13,595 nucleotides of DNA from Hyphomicrobiales bacterium (GTDB lineage: Bacteria; Pseudomonadota; Alphaproteobacteria; Rhizobiales; Beijerinckiaceae), in the NCBI GenBank assembly GCA_015655535.1, contig JAATEW010000069.1:1-13595 (forward strand), read 5' to 3'. Each line of letters starts with the position of its first letter. Positions within the stretch are counted from its first letter, which is position 1. Under the pieces are notes generated by a model. It had not been told where the DNA came from. It searched no databases and saw only the letters and a program-made list of their open reading frames with translations. Shown piece after piece: positions 1-6,566 of this stretch. Made by a program: the position numbers and the translations under genes.

Positions 1-11
1 TGGAGGTGATA

Positions 12-695
12 ATGGCAGCGCTGATGATCGCACCCTCGATCCTGTCGGCCGATTTCGCTAAGCTCGGCGAAGAGGTCCGCGCGGTCACGGAGGCCGGCGC
101 AGATTGGATCCATGTCGATGTCATGGACGGGCATTTTGTGCCGAACATCACGATCGGCCCCGCGGTGGTGAAGGCGCTCCGCCCGCATACCAAGGCGTTT
201 TTCGATGTGCATCTGATGATCGCGCCGGTCGATCTTTTTCTCGCCGATTTCGCAGCGGCGGGCGCCGATCAGATTTCCGTCCAGGTCGAGGCCGGCCCGC
301 ATCTGCATCGCTCCTTGCAGACGGTACGCGGACTCGGCAAAAAGGTCGGCGTCGTGCTCAATCCGGCGACGCCTGTCTCGGCGATCGAAAACGTGCTCGA
401 TCTCGTCGATCTCGTGCTCGTCATGTCGGTCAATCCGGGCTTCGGCGGTCAGGCTTTTATTCCCCAGGCGATCGAAAAGGTCGCGCAGGTGAAAGGCCTG
501 ATCGGCGTGCGGCCGATCCGCATCGAGGTCGATGGCGGCATCAATCCGCAGACGGCGGCGGAAGTGGTCGCGGCCGGCGCCGATACGCTTGTCGCTGGCT
601 CGGCGGTTTTCGCCGGAGGGCCGGAGAAATATGCGGGCAATATAGCGGCCATAAGGTCTTCGGCCGAAGCCGTGCTCCGCCGTGACGCCGCCTGA
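12..695 (+). CDS. rpe: Ribulose-phosphate 3-epimerase
   Basis: Interconverts D-ribulose 5-phosphate and D-xylulose 5-phosphate in the cytosol, in the pentose phosphate and Calvin cycles. The 227-aa product has normal family length and a full TIM-barrel signature. APSILSADF sits at the N-terminus (residues 7-15). HVDVMDGHFVPN follows at 34-45, with catalytic Asp36. Further on are FFDVHLMI, the phosphate loop VNPGFGGQ, and EVDGGIN with the second catalytic Asp. I chose ATG 12 because a strong GGAGG (2-6) lies 5 nt upstream; an in-frame GTG at 6 is possible but overlaps that site. The stop overlaps the cbbY start by 14 nt, so the two are co-transcribed. That pairing suggests this copy is the cbbE-type epimerase of a Calvin-cycle operon continuing upstream of the window, which is inference. 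Confidence 0.96.
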   Translation: MAALMIAPSILSADFAKLGEEVRAVTEAGADWIHVDVMDGHFVPNITIGPAVVKALRPHTKAFFDVHLMIAPVDLFLADFAAAGADQISVQVEAGPHLHRSLQTVRGLGKKVGVVLNPATPVSAIENVLDLVDLVLVMSVNPGFGGQAFIPQAIEKVAQVKGLIGVRPIRIEVDGGINPQTAAEVVAAGADTLVAGSAVFAGGPEKYAGNIAAIRSSAEAVLRRDAA

Positions 696-1452
696 GGCGC
701 TCATCTTCGACGTCGACGGCACTCTGGCCGAGACAGAGGAATGGCATCGCCGCGCCTTTAACGAGACGTTCCAATCTTTCGGCCTCGACTGGGCATGGGA
801 TGCGGATCTCTACCGGCAATTGTTGAAAGTGTCTGGCGGCAAGGAGCGCATCCGCCATTATGCCGAGGTCTATGCGCCGCCGGGCAGTGCAACGGCACTT
901 GCCAAAATCTCCGCGCTTCATGCCGATAAGACGGAGCGCTACGCAAAATCCGTCGTGAAGGGCGAAGTCTCAGCCAGGCCCGGTATCAAAAGGCTCGTGC
1001 GGCAAGCGCATAACAATGGCCTGCGGCTGGGTGTTGCCACCACAACAACGCTTTGCAATGTCGAAGCTCTGCTCAAAGCCTTTTTCGGCAGCGACGCGCG
1101 ACATTTGTTTTCGGTCATCGCCGCTGGGGATATCGTGCCGCGCAAGAAGCCCGCGCCCGATATTTATCTTTATGCTTGTGAGCGTCTTGGGCTTTCGCCT
1201 TCGGCTTGCGTCGCCGTCGAGGATTCGGAAAACGGCGTGCTGTCGGCCAGGGGCGCGGGGCTCGCCGTCATCGCGACGCCGAGCTTTTATGCGAGCGAGG
1301 ACGATTTCAGCGGGGCGACCGTGGTTCTGAGCGATCTCGGCGAACCCGATGCACCCTATCGATTCAAGTCTGGTGCACGCATCGGACAAGGCTATGTCGA
1401 TGTTGCAAGTCTGCACGATCTGCCGAGGCCCGTGGTGATTAGCGAGGAGTAG
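682..1452 (+). CDS. cbbY: HAD-family sugar-phosphate phosphatase, CbbY type
   Basis: Haloacid-dehalogenase superfamily phosphatase of the CbbY group; characterised members remove the inhibitor xylulose 1,5-bisphosphate that builds up around Rubisco. Motif I is FDVDGTLAETEE (residues 9-20, nucleophile Asp10 and acid/base Asp12). A cap domain follows, with GIKRLV and the motif II Thr region LGVATTTT. Then come the motif III Lys in RKKPAPDIY and motif IV VAVEDSENG. Length (256 aa) is typical. GTG 682 is the only start that keeps the short leader before motif I seen in this family, and it lies inside the end of rpe, giving a 14-nt overlap and probable translational coupling. The substrate is inferred from family and neighbour; a general phosphoglycolate-type HAD phosphatase is the alternative. 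No Rubisco gene is in the window. Confidence 0.93.
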   Translation: MTPPEALIFDVDGTLAETEEWHRRAFNETFQSFGLDWAWDADLYRQLLKVSGGKERIRHYAEVYAPPGSATALAKISALHADKTERYAKSVVKGEVSARPGIKRLVRQAHNNGLRLGVATTTTLCNVEALLKAFFGSDARHLFSVIAAGDIVPRKKPAPDIYLYACERLGLSPSACVAVEDSENGVLSARGAGLAVIATPSFYASEDDFSGATVVLSDLGEPDAPYRFKSGARIGQGYVDVASLHDLPRPVVISEE

Positions 1453-1480
1453 TTGCGCTCATAAAGCTGGGCGGGTTGAA

Positions 1481-1590
1481 CCCTCTCCCCTTGCGGTGGC
1501 TTGCGTAGAAAGCCGGGTGAGGGGTTATAGCCTTGTCAACCCCTCATCCGCCCGCATTCGCTCGGCACCTTCTCCCGCAAGGGGAGAAGG
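1481..1590. repeat. Nested palindromic intergenic repeat
   Basis: The outer arms CCCTCTCCCCTTGCGG (1481-1496) and CCGCAAGGGGAGAAGG (1575-1590) are near-perfect inverted repeats. Inner arms GGGTGAGGGGTT (1515-1526) and AACCCCTCATCC (1538-1549) pair too, so the unit folds as a long cruciform or hairpin. It fills most of the gap between the convergent cbbY and the minus-strand gene ending at 1603. Repeats built on this kind of sequence are common between genes in GC-rich proteobacteria. It may help end transcription from both sides, but there is no T-run. Confidence 0.75.
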
Positions 1591-1602
1591 AAACGCGCCC
1601 AA

Positions 1603-2262
1603 CTAATCCCGGATAACAAAATCCAGGATCGCGCGCGTATAGGTTTCGTCGACTTCCGAGAAAGGTTCGTGATCGGCGTTGAACAGCAAGGCGCGGTGCT
1701 CGAACAAATGTTCGGGAATATCGAGGGGCTTATCGGGATGGTCGGGCTTGTGGCCCGCCGTTTCCCAGCCCTGTTCGAGCGGATGCCACAGCAGGATCGA
1801 CGAGAAATTCTCGCGCGTCGGCTGAAGCGGCTGGACGACGCGGCCGAAAGGCGTGTCGGTCGTTTCTAAAAGTCGGTTCATTTCCGGCGTGAGGCGTGCC
1901 GGCACATACCAATTGTCGGCCTCGGACAAAATATGATCGCCGCAGGCCAGCGCGACGCGCCTATATTTGACCGGTTCATCATCGCCGAGACGTAACCTTT
2001 TACGCTGCTCACGTGACAGCGGCTTTTCCGGCCCTTCCACGCGTTGCGCATGGATCTTTGCATCATTCGCCATGTGATGCGTGGAGCACCATTGATCCAG
2101 CGTCAAAGTGGCGCTGCGCGCCGCCAGCAGATCGGCATTCAAGGTCTCGATGAGCGCGAGCGCTTCGAGTCTTGCCAGAAAAGTGTCGTGCCAGAGCGCG
2201 TTTTCGCCCGCCGCGGCGCCTGAAAACAGAAATCCCATCGCAAAAACCGCATAAAACTTCAT
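1603..2262 (-). CDS. Exported chorismate-lyase-fold (UbiC-like) protein of unknown role
   Basis: A 219-aa protein whose N-terminus looks like a cleavable signal peptide: MKF, then a hydrophobic run (residues 4-18), with possible cleavage after GAAAG. The central part resembles chorismate pyruvate-lyase/UTRA-fold proteins: a strand RRVALACGDHILSEADNWYVP (about 101-121), a helix LTPEMNRLLETTDTPFGR (124-141), the strand FSSILLWHP, then LFEHRALLFNADHEPFSEV and ETYTRAIL near the C-terminus. UbiC makes 4-hydroxybenzoate for ubiquinone in the cytosol, so a secretion signal is odd and argues against that exact job. Cys59 and Cys107 could form a disulfide in the periplasm. The in-frame ATG at 2262 follows a weak GGAAAGG-like ribosome site. 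The fold call rests on motif resemblance only; the function is unknown. Confidence 0.72.
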   Translation of the reverse strand: MKFYAVFAMGFLFSGAAAGENALWHDTFLARLEALALIETLNADLLAARSATLTLDQWCSTHHMANDAKIHAQRVEGPEKPLSREQRKRLRLGDDEPVKYRRVALACGDHILSEADNWYVPARLTPEMNRLLETTDTPFGRVVQPLQPTRENFSSILLWHPLEQGWETAGHKPDHPDKPLDIPEHLFEHRALLFNADHEPFSEVDETYTRAILDFVIRD

Positions 2263-2277
2263 CGTTCCAGCCCTTTC

Positions 2278-2412
2278 CTATGGCAGATAGGTCCCGTCTT
2301 TCAAAGGAAAAGCATCTTCGTCCAGAAACTTGCAGACGTTTTGAATAAGGGCCATGTCTCGCAACACATTGGCGTGATTCGTTTTTTGGCGCAGTCCTGA
2401 AGGCCGATATGT
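2278..2412 (-). pseudogene. Possible 3' remnant of an alpha/beta-hydrolase-like gene
   Basis: The minus strand is open from 2412 to a TAG at 2278-2280. It reads protein-like sequence including KTNHANVLRDMALIQNV and CKFLDEDAFPL. The pattern of a His followed by LRD, a helix and FLD recalls the last helix and catalytic His of alpha/beta hydrolases. Only 25 or 29 residues follow a usable start (ATG 2355 or GTG 2367), too few for an enzyme. The frame ends 15 nt before the chorismate-lyase-like gene on the same strand, so it may be the eroded end of a gene once in the same operon, its 5' part lost where yqaA now starts. It could instead be a genuine tiny gene or chance. Confidence 0.35.
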
Positions 2413-2990
2413 TCAAATCGCTGTATCAATGGACCTTGTCGCTCGCCGAAAGCCGGCATGCGCCCTGGGCGCTGGGCGCGGTGGCTTTCGCCGAAAGTTC
2501 GTTTTTTCCGATTCCGCCCGATCCTTTGCTTGCCGTCATGACGATCGCGAAGCCGAAGCAGGCATGGGCCTATGCCTTGATCTGCACGCTTGCCTCGGTG
2601 GCCGGTGGTATTTTGGGCTATGCGATCGGTGCCCTGCTCTTCGAGACGGTCGGGAAATGGCTGATCAATCTTTATGGTTACGGCGCAAGGGTCGAAGAAC
2701 TGCGCGCGGTTTACGCGCATTGGGGCTGGGCCTTCATCCTGTTCAAGGGCCTGACGCCGATCCCCTATAAGATCGTGACGATCACCAGCGGGCTTTTGGC
2801 CTATAGCCTGCCGCTTTTCATCCTCTTGTCATTCGTGACGCGCGGCGCGCGGTTTTTCATCGTCGCGGTGGTGCTCAACCGCTTCGGCGATAACATCAGA
2901 GGGCTGCTTGAGAAATATTTCGCGCTTTTGATGATTGTTTTTATCGTTATCGTCATCGCGGGCTTTTTCCTCGCGGCGCATTTCATCTGA
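2409..2990 (+). CDS. yqaA: YqaA-family (VTT/DedA-related) inner-membrane protein
   Basis: A 193-aa polytopic membrane protein of the YqaA branch of the VTT (SNARE-associated/DedA) superfamily. Recognisable parts are FAESSFFPIPPDPLL (residues 27-41, the re-entrant loop with its Glu and Pro-rich turn), GGILGYAIG, the second half-motif FKGLTPIPYKIVTITSG, and SFVTRGARFF before the last helices. The C-terminus is a very hydrophobic segment (MIVFIVIVIAGFFLAA). Relatives in the wider DedA family act in lipid or undecaprenyl-phosphate handling; for YqaA itself the role is not settled. The start has a good GAAGG (2399-2403) 5 nt upstream. dsbB follows 58 nt downstream on the same strand, a pairing I associate with alphaproteobacteria and which suggests an envelope role. 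Confidence 0.9.
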   Translation: MFKSLYQWTLSLAESRHAPWALGAVAFAESSFFPIPPDPLLAVMTIAKPKQAWAYALICTLASVAGGILGYAIGALLFETVGKWLINLYGYGARVEELRAVYAHWGWAFILFKGLTPIPYKIVTITSGLLAYSLPLFILLSFVTRGARFFIVAVVLNRFGDNIRGLLEKYFALLMIVFIVIVIAGFFLAAHFI

Positions 2991-2996
2991 CGCCCG

Positions 2997-3040
2997 ATCC
3001 CAAAAAAGTGTTCGACGGCTCCAGCCGGGATGCTCTAAAA
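2997..3040. repeat. Degenerate palindromic repeat between yqaA and dsbB
   Basis: ATCCC (2997-3001) and GGGAT (3027-3031) flank AAAAAAGTG and a GGCTCCAGCC micro-hairpin, followed by GCTCTAAAA. It resembles one half of the widespread alphaproteobacterial 'GATCCCGAAAAGTG ... ATGCTCTA' intergenic element, recalled from experience and not searched. It occupies most of the yqaA-dsbB gap. Confidence 0.45.
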
Positions 3041-3048
3041 GCGGGCCT

Positions 3049-3552
3049 ATGCCTGTTTCTTTCCGCCCGACGCAATTGCAGATCGCGCTTCTGATCCTCG
3101 TCATCGCCGCCGCGACCTTGGGCGGCGCCTGGATTTTCCAGGCGTTCGGCTATGCGCCTTGCGAACTCTGTCTCAAGCAGCGCATTCCCTATTATATCGG
3201 CATCCCGCTCGCCGCGATCACATGTTACGCGGCGTTCCGAAAGCAGGAGACGCTGCTTTTGCCGGATTTCATCGGGCTTGCTCTGATCTTCGGGTTTTCG
3301 GCTCTTTTCGGCGCCTATCATTCGGGCGTCGAATGGGGCTTTTGGCAAGGCCCTTCGGATTGCACCGGCTCGCTTTCGCAAGCGGGCTCGGTCGATGATT
3401 TCCTGAAACAATTGCAGACGGTGAAGGTCGTGCGCTGCGATGCTGTCGCGATCCGCATTTTCGGCCTGTCGCTGGCGGGCTGGAACGCGGTCATCTCGGC
3501 CGTGCTCACGGCGCTGGCGATCATGGGATTGCGTAGCGGTGAGCGGATTTAA
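3049..3552 (+). CDS. dsbB: Disulfide bond formation protein B
   Basis: Inner-membrane quinone reductase that reoxidises periplasmic DsbA and passes electrons to ubiquinone. The 167-aa product has the usual four membrane segments. The first redox pair lies in PCELCLKQR (Cys38 and Cys41), right after the first helix. The second pair is Cys105 (SDCTGS) and Cys130 (VVRCDA), in the second periplasmic loop. GAYHSGVEWGFW before the second loop is typical of the family. I chose ATG 3049 because the protein then starts just before helix 1. The frame is open further upstream to 2935, but that part overlaps yqaA and reads as low-complexity Ser/Arg. The upstream ribosome site is weak, so translation may depend on readthrough from yqaA. 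Confidence 0.95.
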   Translation: MPVSFRPTQLQIALLILVIAAATLGGAWIFQAFGYAPCELCLKQRIPYYIGIPLAAITCYAAFRKQETLLLPDFIGLALIFGFSALFGAYHSGVEWGFWQGPSDCTGSLSQAGSVDDFLKQLQTVKVVRCDAVAIRIFGLSLAGWNAVISAVLTALAIMGLRSGERI

Positions 3553-3570
3553 GCTGAGGTTGTCGTTAGT

Positions 3571-3650
3571 CTCGTCATACGCGGGCTTGACCCGCGTATC
3601 CAGGCGCAATGCTTGGTGATGCTTGGATGGCCGGGTCAAGCCCACGGCTG
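3571..3650. repeat. Palindromic repeat, two opposed copies
   Basis: The first copy has perfect 9-bp arms ATACGCGGG (3577-3585) and CCCGCGTAT (3591-3599) around a CTTGA loop, with CGTC before and CCAGGCG after. A degenerate opposed copy around 3628-3649 has GGCCGGG, TCAAG and CCCACGGC. The pair forms one larger inverted unit downstream of dsbB. Elements of this shape are common in alphaproteobacterial intergenic DNA. Confidence 0.75.
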
Positions 3651-3829
3651 TCCGGTTCAAACATTGCAACGTGCGGCATGCCATTGCAACGATACCTGTT
3701 TTGCCGATTTCCTTCCCGCCTGACACGAACGAAGTGGGCGGCCTAAAGTGCTACAAGATCAGACCTCGCCGCCAAGAGATGAATGGCGGTCTTTGAATTG
3801 AGCGATCTGCGCTATCGCCAGTCATCGGC

Positions 3830-3863
3830 GCCTGGATGCCCGCGTCAAGCGCGGGCATGACGC
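3830..3863. repeat. Palindromic repeat, third copy, inverted
   Basis: Perfect 9-bp arms ATGCCCGCG (3836-3844) and CGCGGGCAT (3850-3858) surround the loop TCAAG, the reverse complement of the loop of the copy at 3577. The flanks (CGCCTGG before, GACG after) match that copy in reverse. It lies just past the rlmN stop and may help terminate rlmN transcripts. Confidence 0.75.
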
Positions 3864-3880
3864 GGTTGGACCTGGCAGTC

Positions 3881-5107
3881 CTATTCCGTCACCAATCTCG
3901 CTCGCGCTCGCAGCTTTTCCGTCTCGCTCTTCAACTGGCCGCAGGCGGCTAGAATATCGCGGCCGCGCGGCGTGCGCACCGGGCTCGCATAGCCGGCATT
4001 GAAGACGATGTCGGAAAATTTTTCGATGCGTTCCCCGAACGAGCATTCATAAGGCGCGCCGGGCCAAGGATTGAACGGGATCAGATTGATCTTGGCCGGA
4101 ATGCCCTTCAAGAGCCGCACCAATTCGCGCGCCTCGGCCGGCGTATCGTTGATGCCTTTCAGCATCACATATTCGAATGTGATGCGGCGCGCGTTCGAAG
4201 CGCCGGGATAGGCCTTGCAGGCGTCGAGCAGCACTTTCAGCGGATATTTCCGGTTGAGCGGGACGAGCTTATCGCGCAACTCGTCGCGGACGGCATGCAG
4301 CGAGATCGCGAGCATGGCGCCCGCCTCGGCTCCGAGCGGGCCGATCTGCGGCACGACGCCGGCGGTCGAGACGGTGATGCGGCGTTTGGAAAGGGAAAGT
4401 CCTTCGCCGTCGGCGAGCACGGCGACCGCATCGCGGACATGGTCGAAATTATAAAGCGGCTCGCCCATGCCCATGAAGACGATGTTCGAGATGAAGCGCG
4501 AACCTTCGGCCGGCAGAAGCCCATTCTCGGGCGCAGTCTGTCCTGGAAAATCGCCGATCCGATCGCGGGCCACGACAGCTTGCGCGATGATCTCCTGCGT
4601 CGTGAGGTTACGGACGAGATGTTGCGTGCCCGTATGGCAAAAGCTGCAGGTCAAGGTGCAGCCGACCTGGCTCGACACGCAGAGCGTGCCGCGGTCGCTT
4701 TCCGGAATATAGACGCATTCGACTTCCGCGCCCTTGGCTTCGCCATCGCGCGGGGCAAAGCGGATAAGCCATTTGCGCGTGCCGTCGGCCGAGATCTGTT
4801 CGGCTGCAACCTCCGGCCGCGCCAGGCTGAAATGCTCCGCCAGCTTGGCACGCAAATGCTTGCTGACGTTGCCCATGTCGTCGAAGGACGTGGCGCCGCG
4901 GAAATAGATCCAATGCCAAAGCTGAGCGATACGCATGCGGATTTCGCGCGTCGGCACGCCGATGCCGGTCAAAGCCTCGGCAAGATCCGCCCGCGTCGCG
5001 CCGATAAGTGACGGCAACGCGCGCGAGGTCTCGTCCGCCGCCTGGGGCGGGGGCGTAAGCGTGGACAGGCTGGGGACGGCAATGAACTCCATGCCGTTCT
5101 CTATCAT
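3881..5107 (-). CDS. rlmN: Dual-specificity 23S rRNA (A2503)/tRNA (A37) C2-methyltransferase RlmN
   Basis: Radical-SAM enzyme that methylates C2 of A2503 in 23S rRNA and, in studied members, A37 of some tRNAs. The 408-aa product has the full family layout. An N-terminal accessory domain includes WHWIYFRGATSFDDM (about 64-78). The radical-SAM cluster motif CxxxCxxC is at Cys150/Cys154/Cys157 in VGCTLTCSFC. The two catalytic cysteines are conserved: Cys143 (LCVSSQVG) and Cys389 (ILAACGQLK). SAM-binding elements include FMGMGEPLYN and ISLHAVRDELRD, and NLIPFNPWPG is also present. The start is either ATG 5107 (chosen, longest) or ATG 5092; neither has a strong ribosome site. It is divergent from the universal stress gene and stands alone. 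Confidence 0.96.
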   Translation of the reverse strand: MIENGMEFIAVPSLSTLTPPPQAADETSRALPSLIGATRADLAEALTGIGVPTREIRMRIAQLWHWIYFRGATSFDDMGNVSKHLRAKLAEHFSLARPEVAAEQISADGTRKWLIRFAPRDGEAKGAEVECVYIPESDRGTLCVSSQVGCTLTCSFCHTGTQHLVRNLTTQEIIAQAVVARDRIGDFPGQTAPENGLLPAEGSRFISNIVFMGMGEPLYNFDHVRDAVAVLADGEGLSLSKRRITVSTAGVVPQIGPLGAEAGAMLAISLHAVRDELRDKLVPLNRKYPLKVLLDACKAYPGASNARRITFEYVMLKGINDTPAEARELVRLLKGIPAKINLIPFNPWPGAPYECSFGERIEKFSDIVFNAGYASPVRTPRGRDILAACGQLKSETEKLRARARLVTE

Positions 5108-5155
5108 ATTTCGCCGGGATTTCGAGACGGGAATGATTTAAGGCCGCGCCGCTTC

Positions 5156-5185
5156 CAAAGGGCCTTTGCAAAGGCCTTTGCAAAG
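5156..5185. promoter_or_regulatory. Tandem 12-bp palindromic array between rlmN and the stress gene
   Basis: GGCCTTTGCAAA is repeated exactly at 5161-5172 and 5173-5184. Because the unit is self-complementary, the stretch contains overlapping palindromes: CAAAGGGCCTTTG, CCTTTGCAAAGG and CAAAGGCCTTTG. It lies 40 nt before the stress-protein start and 50 nt before the rlmN start, where an operator could affect either. No regulator can be named. Confidence 0.45.
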
Positions 5186-5224
5186 ATCCGATTTAAGGCA
5201 TGATGGCGTGAGCCGGGGGCGCCG

Positions 5225-6058
5225 ATGAAAGCTATCCTGATCCCGATCGAAGATCACAGTTCGATGGATGCGGTCATGAACTGCGCTCTGCTGCTCGCGC
5301 GCAAGTCCGGCTCCTATATGGAAGGCGCCGCGCTCGGCCCCGATTTCACCGAGCTTGCCGCCTCGGATTTCTCCTTCAGCGGGATGATTTTCGATGAAAA
5401 GACAAGGCGCGAGCTTCTCGACGATGCGCGGCGCAAGTTCGAATCGTTTATGGAGGCGCAAGGCGTAAAACGGCAGGGCGAGCCGGAGGCCCTCTGCAGC
5501 TTCGGCTGGATGGGCCCAGTGCTCATGACCGATAAGGCCATCGGCGAATATGGCCGCGTCTTCGATCTGATCGTGGTCGGAAAGCCGGACAATAGTGCGA
5601 ATGCGCCAAGGCGGCAGACCTTCGAATCCGCTCTTTTCGAAAGCGGCCGGCCGGTTCTGATCGTGCCGCCGCAAGCCCCGCAGATGCTTGGCGATTGTAT
5701 CGCGATTGCCTGGAACGGCAGTTCCGAGACGGCGCGGAGCATCGCCTTTGCCATGCCGCTGCTCATCCACGCGCGGGATGTGCCGGTCTTCTATGTCCCG
5801 CATTCGCGGCTGTCGGGCCCGAGCGCCGATGATCTCACACGCAGCCTGCGCCGCCACGGCATACCGGCGCGCACGGTCACGATGGGCGACACGGCGAAAG
5901 CGCCCGGCGCGGCGTTGCTTGAAAAAGCGAAAATGCTCGGCGCCGATCTTCTCATCAAGGGTGGCTATACGCAGAGCCGGTTGCGCGAGATGATCTTCGG
6001 CAGCGTGACGAGCGAGATCCTGGCCGAGGCCGACCTGCCGGTGCTCATGGCGCACTAA
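5225..6058 (+). CDS. Tandem universal stress protein (two UspA domains)
   Basis: A 277-aa cytosolic protein with two UspA folds. The N-terminal half starts with the strand MKAILIPIED, followed by the MDAVMNCALLLARKSG helix and ending with FDLIVVGKPD. The C-terminal half runs from CIAIAWNGSSETARSIAFAM to the end. The C-terminal ATP-loop region GGYTQSRLREMIFGSVTSEIL and the closing strand LPVLMAH are clear, resembling the G2xG9xG(S/T) nucleotide-binding signature. The first half lacks a good copy of it, as is common in tandem Usps. The family helps cells survive starvation, oxygen and redox stress; the specific role here is unknown. The start has a GGGGG ribosome-site-like run about 6 nt upstream. 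It is a single gene, with hairpins after its stop. Confidence 0.9.
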   Translation: MKAILIPIEDHSSMDAVMNCALLLARKSGSYMEGAALGPDFTELAASDFSFSGMIFDEKTRRELLDDARRKFESFMEAQGVKRQGEPEALCSFGWMGPVLMTDKAIGEYGRVFDLIVVGKPDNSANAPRRQTFESALFESGRPVLIVPPQAPQMLGDCIAIAWNGSSETARSIAFAMPLLIHARDVPVFYVPHSRLSGPSADDLTRSLRRHGIPARTVTMGDTAKAPGAALLEKAKMLGADLLIKGGYTQSRLREMIFGSVTSEILAEADLPVLMAH

Positions 6059-6078
6059 ATCAAAAGCAGCGCGTTATC

Positions 6079-6137
6079 GCCTGCGTTCGCGGGCAGCCGA
6101 CAAGAGCCCCGCGATGCCGCCGTGCGGCCGGCATCGC
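6079..6137 (+). terminator. Two hairpins after the stress-protein gene
   Basis: GCCTGCG-TT-CGCGGGC (6079-6094) and a stronger hairpin with 9-bp arms GCGATGCCG/CGGCATCGC and an inner CCG/CGG (6111-6137) lie 20-80 nt after the stop. There is no T-run, so an intrinsic terminator is not certain. Confidence 0.35.
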
Positions 6138-6149
6138 ATATGCTGCTTT

Positions 6150-6262
6150 GATCGATTCTAAAGAGATGGAATGGGATAGCGCGGACAAGCTTGTGCAATT
6201 AGGTTTGCGCGGATCGCGGAAGCCTCTTCACGCTATTCCGCTCCCAGCTTTTAGATTCGATC
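6150..6262. repeat. Long imperfect inverted repeat
   Basis: The arms 6150-6181 and 6231-6262 are 32 nt each and match at about 23 positions when one is reversed, with perfect blocks at both outer and inner ends (GATCGA, TCTAAA, ATAGCG). The 49-nt centre is AT/GC mixed without an ORF. It is probably another intergenic repeat element; it ends 50 nt before the small gene at 6315. Confidence 0.5.
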
Positions 6263-6314
6263 CCGATGATTTTGGGTTGGTTCAACCAGGGCCATCGTGA
6301 TCCAGGAGATGATG

Positions 6315-6566
6315 ATGGATGAATTGAATGGCCGCATGTTGGCTTGTCAGCTTTTGATCACGGGCTTGATCGCAAGGGTCGCGAACAACTCTCGCGATCC
6401 TCTGTCTTTTCTTACGGATTTCCGTGATGAGATGCATGCCGTGGCGGCAGGCATCAATATTGCCGGCATGGATGATACCGCCCGCGTACGTCACACGATG
6501 CGGCAAACGATCGACGAATTGTTCTCGCTCATGAAGCCGCCGAGTTCAGACGACACGATCGACTAG
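6315..6566 (+). CDS. Small hypothetical protein
   Basis: An 83-aa, soluble, acidic, mostly helical protein that I do not recognise. It begins MDELNGRMLACQLLITGLIA, has a middle FLTDFRDEMHAVAAGINIAG, and ends with a helix RQTIDELFSLMKPP and an acidic tail. There is no membrane segment, metal motif or Cys pair (one Cys). Three consecutive ATGs (6309, 6312, 6315) follow AGGAG (6304-6308); 6315 gives the best spacing of 6 nt. An in-frame GTG lies at 6297. The clean ribosome site and protein-like composition support a real gene. It stands alone upstream of the iron-uptake operon, with 342 nt between them, so a functional link is not shown. Confidence 0.7.
   Translation: MDELNGRMLACQLLITGLIARVANNSRDPLSFLTDFRDEMHAVAAGINIAGMDDTARVRHTMRQTIDELFSLMKPPSSDDTID

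Larger units (their letters stand above)
3553..3880. other. Gene-free convergent gap with repeats
   Basis: About 330 bases between the ends of dsbB and rlmN. It holds three copies of a hairpin repeat (listed separately), a 10-bp direct repeat CATTGCAACG (3662-3671 and 3682-3691), and a short hairpin CCGCC/GGCGG (3769-3773 and 3785-3789). I see no coding sequence. Confidence 0.7.

Noticed and set aside
2935..3048. Upstream extension of dsbB
   Set aside because: It overlaps yqaA and adds low-complexity residues before the first membrane helix.
2983..3726. 247-codon minus-strand frame over dsbB
   Set aside because: It runs through dsbB and the downstream repeats, is Arg-rich and has no motif.
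4295..5011. 238-codon frame antisense to rlmN
   Set aside because: It is opposite a full RlmN with all catalytic residues, and its composition is typical of a shadow frame.
5138..6055. 305-codon open frame antisense to the stress-protein gene
   Set aside because: It reads Arg/His-rich sequence without family motifs, and the plus strand carries a clear Usp; this is a GC-rich shadow frame.
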